From positions 1 to 25,040 of IMG/VR virus record IMGVR_UViG_3300035228_001969: a stretch of 25,040 nucleotides of DNA; one strand, given 5' to 3'. Of the stretch, positions 5,948-14,500 are shown in pieces. Both the position numbers and the translations under genes were made by a program. The notes beneath the pieces were generated by a model. It had not been told where the DNA came from. It made no database searches and worked only from the letters and a program-made list of their open reading frames with translations. Numbering within the stretch: the stretch's first letter is position 1; every line of letters starts with the position of its first letter. This DNA is from a virus.

Positions 5948-6423
5948 TTTTGCAACCAGCATAAAAACACATCTCTACGTCCCGAAATAACTCTATTCAC
6001 TCTATGGATATAATTACCAGGATATATTACTGCTTTACCTTTCTGTAATTTGACAGGTGTAGAACCATCAATAATCAATTCACCTCCTTTATACCCATCA
6101 TTAAGAAAACATGTCATACTATAATCCGATTTAACACCACCACACATAGCAGCATCATAGTGGTCTCCATACATCCCACCAATACTATACTTAGTAAAAT
6201 ATATCTGAGATATTGCTGATATTTTAACAGGGAGATCTACTTGTGATATTATATCACGACAATAATTATTCAAATCAACATGTCCTGGTCCATCAAATAC
6301 AGTTTGACATCGTTTATCTTCTCTAGGATTGCTAATTCTTCCGTCTTTAAATGTTAAGTGATTAAAATATAGATTAATGTATTCAAGTTGTTCATCATTT
6401 AATAAATCAGTTTCGTATATCAT
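5944..6423 (-). CDS. 2OG-Fe(II) oxygenase, PKHD-type hydroxylase-like
   Basis: A 159-residue prolyl-4-hydroxylase-like enzyme. HYD at 88-90 gives two iron ligands, H140 in YIHRV the third, and R150 in SGRRDVFLCW the 2-oxoglutarate contact. The core strands YSMTCFLNDGYKGGEL and KGKAVIYPGNYIHRV are typical of the PKHD/YbiX-like group. At under 160 residues it is a minimal catalytic domain without accessory domains. Both ends overlap neighbours as ATGA: upstream the probable fibre chaperone, downstream another oxygenase. This suggests equal co-expression with fibre assembly. The substrate is unknown. Confidence 0.9.
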   Translation of the reverse strand: MIYETDLLNDEQLEYINLYFNHLTFKDGRISNPREDKRCQTVFDGPGHVDLNNYCRDIISQVDLPVKISAISQIYFTKYSIGGMYGDHYDAAMCGGVKSDYSMTCFLNDGYKGGELIIDGSTPVKLQKGKAVIYPGNYIHRVNRVISGRRDVFLCWLQK

Positions 6424-7370
6424 TCTTCCAATTCAGAATCATTAACATAATATCGATCCCAATCCTCAGGAATCCTATCTGGAACACCAAGAAGTTCCAT
6501 CATTTTTTTCATATTATCGTTAATTTTTCTATTTACTAATTTGTGTTTACCTGCAAGTAAATACATTTGATCTTCTCTGCTCTTCATAAAATCAGATGAT
6601 GCTTCAGAATCATGCTTGACCCATTGGTTAGCATCATTTACATCCAGAAATGCAGGTGCATCAGTTACACCATCTTCCAACTTACCATTTGGATATATTT
6701 TTAAGTAATAATTTGGATCTCTAGGCCACTTTAATTCATAGGTATATTTAAAGTATGCTAAACCAGATCCACCAAATCTTTCATCCTTTGGGTTTACCAT
6801 ACTTTCTTTGCGAACCCATCTTCTCCAAGCAATCCACCTATCTCTTTCGCCTTCATATTCTTCTTCGATATCAGGAAGAACTCTCCAATCAGACAAGTTT
6901 AACATTTCAGTTTTTTGTCTTTTAATTTTAAACCATCTCTGCTCATAGAAAATAATTTCTTTATCAACATCTCCAATAACTTTTTCGACTTCAAGATTTC
7001 GGATTTCAACACCAATCTCAAAAAACGTTATACATAGATCACAAAATTCTTTTGCCTGTGCTGAAGTAGCACCAGTGAAAGAATATGTTTTGTAATATGA
7101 AGTTTCTGTTTTAAAGTCGTATTGACGTTTCTGTCTTTGACAGAAATAAGTTCCATCATCAAAATACTGAAAGAAATCAATTCTGTCGTTGTCATTGTGC
7201 CAGAAATCATCAACAGATTCTGTTAAAAATTTCTCTAATAAATCAGCATCTAACGCTGTTTTTTTATTACCACGACTACGGTAATCAGTAGCAGTAACTT
7301 CAATTTCTGTATTAGGAGTTACAAATTTGTTGATAAAATCAACTTCTATAGCAATCTTTCTTAATTCCAT
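6420..7370 (-). CDS. Probable tail-fibre assembly chaperone
   Basis: A 316-residue protein. Residues 151-188 (R-Q-K...NLSDWRVLPDI...W-I-A-W-R-R-W-V-R-K) match the pattern of phage tail-fibre assembly proteins, R-x(3)-L-x(2)-S-D-W-x(2)-L-P-D...W-x(2)-Y/W-R-x(2)-L/V-R, as in the Phage_tail_APC/gp38-type families. The N-terminal part (about 1-150) is beta-rich and specific to this protein. The C-terminal part (about 205-316) contains WPRDPNYYLKIYPNGKL and a charged helical tail. Fibre chaperones usually lie beside the fibre genes they serve, as here. The gene sits between two oxygenases and overlaps the next by ATGA. The family call rests on a short motif. Confidence 0.65.
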   Translation of the reverse strand: MELRKIAIEVDFINKFVTPNTEIEVTATDYRSRGNKKTALDADLLEKFLTESVDDFWHNDNDRIDFFQYFDDGTYFCQRQKRQYDFKTETSYYKTYSFTGATSAQAKEFCDLCITFFEIGVEIRNLEVEKVIGDVDKEIIFYEQRWFKIKRQKTEMLNLSDWRVLPDIEEEYEGERDRWIAWRRWVRKESMVNPKDERFGGSGLAYFKYTYELKWPRDPNYYLKIYPNGKLEDGVTDAPAFLDVNDANQWVKHDSEASSDFMKSREDQMYLLAGKHKLVNRKINDNMKKMMELLGVPDRIPEDWDRYYVNDSELEE

Positions 7371-7376
7371 GGGTTG

Positions 7377-8054
7377 TTAAGTGCTCTTGATGTACCATCC
7401 TGTTATGATATATTTATCTTCAGTCAATACAGTATTTCCTTTATGCGAATGTGTATATCCAGATGGCCAAATAACAACAGTTCCTGCAGTAGGTTTAATT
7501 CTTCTTCTTTGATACAAAAATTCAGTTTCTGCTTCACCATCAGGCATGTCATTAAGATAAATCATCCAAACTACTTCTCTAGGAGCATGTGCTAGATCAG
7601 CATTTTCATGATGCCACAAATGATATCCACCTCCAGGAGGTGTTTTTTGAAACTTAATGTCAGTAGATACTAATCCAGTATGTTTTAATGATTGATACTT
7701 ATGAATGTAATGCCTCACACAACTCTTTAGTACAGAGTTTGTTTTAGTAGATAAGTCTCTATTAGAAAAATTTAACAAAAATGAATAATCTTTTCTATTC
7801 AAATCTCCACCATATTGCTGAGAAGAATTGAATGGTATCTCTGCATTTGGACTGTACTCTGTTGTTGCTGATGGGACCTCAATACAAGCAGTATCATAAA
7901 CTGAATTTGCATATTTGATCAACTCTTCACACAATGGTCTTGGCATAAAATTTGGCCAGACACCAATAAAATCATCAAAGTCAGATTTGGTAATTCTATT
8001 GTCGAGCATTAATTCAAGAGGTCTATAATCTGGAACACTCGATTTTTGATTCAT
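7377..8054 (-). CDS. 2OG-Fe(II) oxygenase with HxE metal site
   Basis: A 225-residue dioxygenase. The metal-binding segment GGGYHLWHHEN (141-151) gives H148 and E150 in place of the usual HxD. The third ligand is H202 in GYTHSHKGN, and K214 in EDKYIITGW takes the place of the usual arginine for 2-oxoglutarate. VVWMIYLNDM and TAGTVVIWPSG are the flanking core strands. Residues 1-120 form an extra N-terminal region not seen in the smaller enzymes nearby. HxE and Lys are tolerated in some 2OG enzyme subgroups, so activity is plausible. The ATG at 8054 follows the stop of the collar-fibre gene by 2 nt. It is the first oxygenase after the fibre genes. Confidence 0.88.
   Translation of the reverse strand: MNQKSSVPDYRPLELMLDNRITKSDFDDFIGVWPNFMPRPLCEELIKYANSVYDTACIEVPSATTEYSPNAEIPFNSSQQYGGDLNRKDYSFLLNFSNRDLSTKTNSVLKSCVRHYIHKYQSLKHTGLVSTDIKFQKTPPGGGYHLWHHENADLAHAPREVVWMIYLNDMPDGEAETEFLYQRRRIKPTAGTVVIWPSGYTHSHKGNTVLTEDKYIITGWYIKST
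7411..7418 (-). promoter_or_regulatory. Possible T4-type late promoter
   Basis: GATAAATA on the minus strand is one mismatch from the T4 late consensus TATAAATA and lies about 40 nt before the ATG at 7370. It is inside the 3' end of the oxygenase gene, where it encodes D-K-Y, so it may simply be coding sequence. Confidence 0.25.
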
Positions 8055-8056
8055 AA

Positions 8057-11000
8057 TTAATATGCCTTGATGATATATTTAGTCTTGTGAAATGGGTTGA
8101 TAATTGGGACTTGTCTCTGTGGTTGCATCTCAACATCAGGAGTTGGTCTCTTAAAACTACTAGAATATGTAAACGTCCCGTTTGTTAGATCACTAAAGAC
8201 CTGACCCTGAGTGAACACTACCTGAAGTTTATCGGCAGCACCACCAGATCCATTAGCAGCAACTGCAGCTACTTCAACTATTTTATCAGCACCAATAGGA
8301 TTCCAGAATGCAGTAGAGAGTACGTCCCCCACACTATAACCAGAACCAGCACTTAGAATCTGATCAACACGTATTCTACTATCATTTGCAGAATTACCTC
8401 CAGGAGCAGGCCATGCTTGATATGTGATTCTTAAACGCATACCAGATCCACTGCCACCAAGCATATCTTCATCTCTGGTTTCTTCGTCAGTTGGACTAGT
8501 CCACGTATTCTCACCAGCTTGTCTGTAAGACCACTCACCAGTGCCTGCTGAGAAATATTGTCCCCCGGTGCCAGTGCCGCCACCAGATGGAGATTTTCCA
8601 CCGGCAACAACGTATCTATTAGACCACCATAGATTAAAGGTTAATAATGCCCCATCGACGCCACCACCTAGACCAGATCCAAATGGTGTCGTGTTGCTAC
8701 CTACACCATCAAGATTACCACCAGTAAAATCAGCATTTGGGTTGCCAACTGGATTTTCTGTAATTAAATGACTATGAGTACGTGTTTGTGTTCCAGGAGC
8801 AGTATTTAAATACTGGTTGATCGCAAAAGAAGATGGTTGTGTATCAAATACACCACTGAAATATCTATTAGTATTACCATTAGGGGTAGTAGGGTTGTTA
8901 CTTACTCCACGATTTTGAAGATTTGCACCCGCTAAAGCACTAAAAGGAGAGATCCACCATGTTTGAAATTGGATTGAATACGGAAGGTCATCACTCTCAG
9001 GACCAAATGCCGTCGAAGATCCACTAATTGTAGAGTTATATGGAAAATTGGTGGGAAATTGTTCAATCCAACCATCAAAATCAAAATCAGAACCATAATA
9101 TCTTGTTAATTCTAACTGAAAATTAGCACCAAGAGTAGTGCCAAAAAAGTTTTTCCATGCAAGGCGAATTGCGGTTGTATTTTGCTCTGGACTTGCGTTT
9201 TCAGGTGCTCTAGCATCAAATTCACCTGGGTTACTAACCCCAGGTTGGTATCGTGAACCTGCCATCATAGATCTACCTAATGGTTGGTTCCATGGAATAC
9301 TAGCTTCTCCCTCATTACCTTCTGTAACTGCAGAAATATAGGCATGATTATGTGTGGGAGCGGCAACAGTAATAGCAGACAGACCTCCAACTTGTGCTGT
9401 AACAAAACTATTAGGATTAATTTCAAAGATAACTTGATCAGTAAGTGTTTCCAATCCAGTTAGTCTAACTGTTCCAAGAGAGAAAAAATCACTATCTAAA
9501 CTTCCTAGAGCACCAGGAGGTCCTTGAACTTGATCCAAAGGATTTGATCCACGAGCACCAACCCTATTAAAATACCAAAATCCACCTTCAGCACCAGGAT
9601 CATTGATACCTTTTGAAGATCCCGGAGTAATTGGCACAAATGCCGAATTACCTCTGGTATTATCTACGATACCAATGCCACACAATTTTCTGTTTCTATA
9701 ATCTGGAACATTAAATTCGTCAGTAGTCTCGCCATACTCTCCGTCAAGAATAGTATACAATTCAAAGTAATCATTCTTATCCAATGAACGACCATCACAT
9801 GGAACAAATCCAGGATACCTATCATTATTCCCACCATCTAAATCTCCATAACTACCTACACTCTCCTTAAGAACAGGAAGAACTGTTCCAATTGGATACC
9901 CATCGAATTTCTTAGATTTTCTACTGTACCAAACGGCAGCATCAGTAGATGGGGGTGGAACTGTAGCATATGTTGTAACTTGCCAAATAAATTGATTTGG
10001 ATCTCCTGTACCAAGTCTAATTGTTGTGGTTTCTGGTGTATTAAGTTGTAATGCTGCTTGCACTACAATATAGAACGAAGAATTTACAAGAGGATCAAAT
10101 GTTCTTGGACCTGCTACAGGAGAATCAAAATCAATAGAAATCAATGCAGGATATCCAGCAATACTTTCAATTGTGATTGGTCTATTAATGCCAGTAACAG
10201 TAACTGGAGCACTAGAAACAAAAGACTCAGGAATTTGATTATTTCTGTTTGCTGGTGGACTCCAATCAGCATCAGTATCTGGTCCAAGACTAGTTCTTAC
10301 CTGCCAGGGGGGAATCTGACGATCACCAACCTGAATTTGCATGGTTAAGGGAGTATTAAACAAAGGTGATGATTGTAGATAAAGAGTTAATTTATCACCA
10401 TTTCCTACTGTTGTGGGGAATACCCCAACAGAATCAGTATTTTTCTTAATACGAACCTGGGTAGAATTAGTAGAAACTAGTACTACTGGAACCTGAATAC
10501 CATCTGTCAATCCTTGAATTCCAAGAGCGGATGCAGGTTGTTCGTCTGATCCCACAAGTGTATCTTCAATTGCACCATCTACATTAGTAAATGAGAATGA
10601 GTTGGGATTAGTTGAAGGACTTGCACCCGTTTCTACACTCCAACTATCTCCATTGAGAGCATCTCCAATTGAAAGATTAGTTGTAACTGGAAATAAAGCA
10701 TTATTTGAACTCAAAATTCTTAACTGTAAGTAATCACCATTGTTCACAGTTCCATCATTACCGGTAAAAGTTGCTCCCGAAAGAACTTGAAATCCATCTG
10801 AGTTTGTTGAAGTATTACTTGTCGATGAAATTGCCCATTCACCATTGCCACTGGTATTAATATTAGCAGAAGCAATCAATCCCTGTAGTCTAATAACCTC
10901 ACTATAACAATATGTGTTTGTTGGTTGATCTTCTAAATCTGTAAAATCTGGGAATGGTTCTGGTTCATTTGTTGGTTGTGATATAGTTAAGATATCCCAT

Positions 11001-11518
11001 CTTGCACTAGATGTACCAATAACAAGTGTCAATCTTGAAAACTGTGTCGTAAACTCAGAAGATTTTAACCTAACTCGAATTTTTGCACCATTTGTTACAG
11101 TTATAGCTCCACCACTTTGAATCCACCCCGTATCAAAACTTCCATTGCCATTATAATCAATACGCATCGCATAATTCTCGATGCCTCCACCAAGATTAGA
11201 TCCAAGTACTATGGCTGCTTGAGTGTCGGGTGTTAATCCACTTAAAGAAGTAGATGGTATACCATCCGGTGGAAGAAATACTATATCCGTAGTATACATC
11301 GTATCAAGATCCGCTTCATCAATGTCATTGAATGGAAAAGGATCTGGAGTAAAATCTTCAGGAATGGTTGTAATCAACCAAAACTGCTGTAGATCACCAA
11401 TATTAATAGTTACAGTATTAGTGGTGTTCCACTGATTAGGTGCAATAAACCTAAACTGTACGTAATCACCTTCTGATACGTAAAGTGGTTGATCGTTAGG
11501 TGCAAACGAATATGTCAT
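8057..11518 (-). CDS. Long tail fibre protein with phage collar domain
   Basis: A 1153-residue structural protein. Residues 1 to about 520 consist of repeated beta-sandwich units of roughly 90-110 residues, each ending in a W-x-(I/V)-x-T segment (FWLITT, WDILT, WSVET, WQVRT, WQVTT). Residues about 540-615 are a Phage Tail Collar-type domain (YPIGTVLPVL...GFVPCDGRSL...FNVPDYRNRKLCGIG). The C-terminal half is rich in G, N and S and has H-x-H pairs (THNHAY near 724, THSHLI near 912), similar to metal-binding histidines in T4 gp12-like fibres. It ends KTKYIIKAY, a motif shared with the other collar proteins here. It likely forms trimers and contacts the host surface. A late-promoter-like box lies just upstream. 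The ATG at 11518 is preceded directly by AAAAGGA. Confidence 0.85.
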   Translation of the reverse strand: MTYSFAPNDQPLYVSEGDYVQFRFIAPNQWNTTNTVTINIGDLQQFWLITTIPEDFTPDPFPFNDIDEADLDTMYTTDIVFLPPDGIPSTSLSGLTPDTQAAIVLGSNLGGGIENYAMRIDYNGNGSFDTGWIQSGGAITVTNGAKIRVRLKSSEFTTQFSRLTLVIGTSSARWDILTISQPTNEPEPFPDFTDLEDQPTNTYCYSEVIRLQGLIASANINTSGNGEWAISSTSNTSTNSDGFQVLSGATFTGNDGTVNNGDYLQLRILSSNNALFPVTTNLSIGDALNGDSWSVETGASPSTNPNSFSFTNVDGAIEDTLVGSDEQPASALGIQGLTDGIQVPVVLVSTNSTQVRIKKNTDSVGVFPTTVGNGDKLTLYLQSSPLFNTPLTMQIQVGDRQIPPWQVRTSLGPDTDADWSPPANRNNQIPESFVSSAPVTVTGINRPITIESIAGYPALISIDFDSPVAGPRTFDPLVNSSFYIVVQAALQLNTPETTTIRLGTGDPNQFIWQVTTYATVPPPSTDAAVWYSRKSKKFDGYPIGTVLPVLKESVGSYGDLDGGNNDRYPGFVPCDGRSLDKNDYFELYTILDGEYGETTDEFNVPDYRNRKLCGIGIVDNTRGNSAFVPITPGSSKGINDPGAEGGFWYFNRVGARGSNPLDQVQGPPGALGSLDSDFFSLGTVRLTGLETLTDQVIFEINPNSFVTAQVGGLSAITVAAPTHNHAYISAVTEGNEGEASIPWNQPLGRSMMAGSRYQPGVSNPGEFDARAPENASPEQNTTAIRLAWKNFFGTTLGANFQLELTRYYGSDFDFDGWIEQFPTNFPYNSTISGSSTAFGPESDDLPYSIQFQTWWISPFSALAGANLQNRGVSNNPTTPNGNTNRYFSGVFDTQPSSFAINQYLNTAPGTQTRTHSHLITENPVGNPNADFTGGNLDGVGSNTTPFGSGLGGGVDGALLTFNLWWSNRYVVAGGKSPSGGGTGTGGQYFSAGTGEWSYRQAGENTWTSPTDEETRDEDMLGGSGSGMRLRITYQAWPAPGGNSANDSRIRVDQILSAGSGYSVGDVLSTAFWNPIGADKIVEVAAVAANGSGGAADKLQVVFTQGQVFSDLTNGTFTYSSSFKRPTPDVEMQPQRQVPIINPFHKTKYIIKAY

Positions 11519-11545
11519 TCCTTTTAGTTATGATCCCAGTTCTAT

Positions 11546-11553
11546 TATTTATT
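11546..11553 (-). promoter_or_regulatory. Possible T4-type late promoter
   Basis: AATAAATA on the minus strand differs from the T4 late consensus TATAAATA at the first base. It lies in the 39-nt gap between two fibre genes, 28-35 nt upstream of the ATG at 11518. Its position in one of the few non-coding gaps in the structural region supports a real late promoter for the collar-fibre gene. Confidence 0.5.
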
Positions 11554-11557
11554 GACC

Positions 11558-14500
11558 CTAGATTTGTCTAACGTCATCCCAATCATCATTCTTGTTAATA
11601 TCAACCTTAATTGGGTAATCTGCCTTAATTTCTACAGGAATGTCAATATCATTAATCTGATACATCTCGGATAAAATTTCTGTTTCTGGCGTATAGACAG
11701 GATCAGCATCTTTTAACTTCTCATCAGTTTCATCGACAACAAAATTATCTGGTGTTTGATCTATATTGACTAATGTTCTCGCAGTGCGTTCAGCAGTTCC
11801 ACCATTTCCTGAAGCTACCATGGAAAAATCAACTATATATGGTCCAAAATTATTCCATGGGACTGTAATTGGAATACCTGTTCCATTTGCTATGGTGTCA
11901 CTAACAGTTCCGCTAGCACCACCATTAATTTCTGCACTAGTTGCAGCAGTTCTATTAATTGTTGTTCCCGTTACAACAGTTCCATTCAGATATGTGTATG
12001 TTGGAGTTATTTGAATGCTAGCATTTGCATATTGTGTTTCATAATCAATAGTAAAGTTATTATCATAATCTATGACTGCCGGAGCAGTAATGCTAGCAGT
12101 TGGGTTTTGATATACAGTTATCGTAATACAAGTTTCTGGAGAAACTCCACCAGGACCACTAGCAACAGCACAATATGTTGTGGTGTCATTGGGACATACA
12201 GATGTAGAACTATTAGCATTTGTATTTGCGATACCACCTTGTGTCCACGAAACACTATTTCCATCACCACTTATAACCCAAGAAAGAGTTGTGCAATTTC
12301 CAGTAATAATTGATGATCCTTGACTAGATGTAATAGAAATAGTAGGAGGAATTAATACAGAAATAGTAATTTGTCTCGTGGTGTCTCCAGCTGGACCGTT
12401 TGCACTCAAAGTATATGTTGTGTCTTCTGTGGGATTAACAACGACAGAATCTACAAAATTACTGAAAGAAGGTGTCATATTCAATACTCCCGGTGTAACA
12501 GCTAAAGTGGTGACATCACCAAATACAATCCAACTCAATGTTACAGGAGCTCCTGAAATAACTTCAATATTTGAGGTATTTCCATCAGCATCTACTGCTG
12601 TAAAGTTAGCACTAGGGGGAAGATATACAATATGACCCTCAATATATCTTTCGCCAGCAGCACTAAGACTCAATACAATCTCAATACCAGCAGCAGCGCA
12701 ACGTGCAAGAAAATAATCATATGATGCCTGCACTGTTGCAAGTGTCATAGAACCTGAAATATCAATCCAGATAGAAACAATCGTTCCATATGGCAGAGAA
12801 CCAAAATTACAAATAGCAAACCAATCAGATCTAGATGCTGCACTACCGTTATCGCGATTTACAGTAATTGGTCCATATGCATTAGCATCACCAGGAAAAT
12901 TAGTGGCAATATCAATACCACCGCTGCCACCCGGATCTAGAATGTAGAAAGATCTATATGGAAATGCTGTTCTGAATCCTCTACGATTATTTACAGTACC
13001 ACCAATAATTGGTGGATTTTGTCCCCATACGTTGTTTAAGTTTCCCAGACTATTATAATAACTACTTTGAGTTTCATCAATGACAGATACACAAGTGATA
13101 AGTTTTGCTGCTTCTACTGCTGTTATACTACTTGCTTTCACAATTAGAGGTGCTTCAGTTTGTGTAAAATTTGGTTTGATACGATATACTCCTGGTTCTG
13201 TTGGCATCGAATTGCTACCCACAGAATTTCCTTGAACTGCTGGTGCTGTACCAATTTGTCTTAGTTTAGTCCATTGTTGATTTGCATTTAAATCAACTAG
13301 TATAGGAAGATTTGATTTAACTTCTACCTGAATGTCAATATCATCAACATAATACATCTCGGATAAAATTTCTGTTTCTGGCGTATAGACAGGATCAGCA
13401 TCTTTAAAAAGATCACCAGTTTCATCAATGTCTATATTATCTGGTGTTTTGTCAACATTAATTAAAACTGTAAACGCTTCAGTCGTTGATCCACCGTTAC
13501 CACTAGCAGTAATAACATAACTTATGCTGAGTGGTCCTCTATCAGTATAAACAATATTTGTATCGTAGGTTCCACTATATGAAGAGTTAGGTCCAAATTC
13601 AGCAGAAGATGCTGTATTTAAATCTAAAATAGGATCAGTGGTATTAGCAACAAAATCATAATTGTAAGTAGCAGACAATGTTACTGATGTATTTGCATAA
13701 TCTCCTTCATATTCAATTATTGCTTGCTGACCATAATCGATCACCGCAGGATAATCTACAGTTAAAGTTGGAGGATAGTATACAGTTAATATTACTGATG
13801 TTTGTGGAGAAACGCCACCAAGACCAGTAACATATCCAGTGTAAGTTGTAGTAACAGATGGACTAAGAGATGTACTACTTTCTAAATTTGTATTTGTAAT
13901 ACCACCAGCAATCCAGTATAACGCATCACCATCTCCAGAGACACTCCAAGAAAGATTTGCACTGCCACCAAGAATAATAGATATACTACTCAAAATAAGA
14001 GTAAGTACAGGTGGAATATAAACTACAATATTCCCAGTGCCAGCACTATCTGTTAATCCACCAGGACCAGTGACTGTTAATGTATATTCCAAATCATCTT
14101 GGGGATAGACTGTTACAGATCCATCAGGAACAGTAATCGAAGCAACTCCATTATTAATACTCCCAGTAAGAGAAAACAATGATGTCCACTCTAGTACAAC
14201 AGGTGCTCCACGAATAATAGTACGAGGAGTAGCAGTAAAACTAGTAATATCTGGGGGTCCTATATCATATCTTGCCCTAAACCATCCATTTCCATAATTA
14301 GATGTTCCTGAATTGTAATTAAAACTACAATAGCTGTTGTCAAAACTTGATCCACCACCTTGTCCTGCACGTCCACCTATATTATTATCTAATCCAAACG
14401 CTCCGCCATCACCACGGGGACGAGCACCAGCTCCACCACCACCGCCGCCACCACCGCCGCCATCGGTCGGACAGTCATCACCTTGATCACCATTTTGAAT

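Noticed and set aside
8076-8083. ACTAAATA as a late promoter before the oxygenase at 8054
   Set aside because: It matches the T4 late consensus at only 6 of 8 positions and encodes the conserved T-K-Y tail of the collar fibre.
8800-8815. 16-bp perfect palindrome CAGTATTTAAATACTG
   Set aside because: It lies deep inside the collar-fibre coding sequence with no second copy or T-run. Probably chance in AT-rich DNA.
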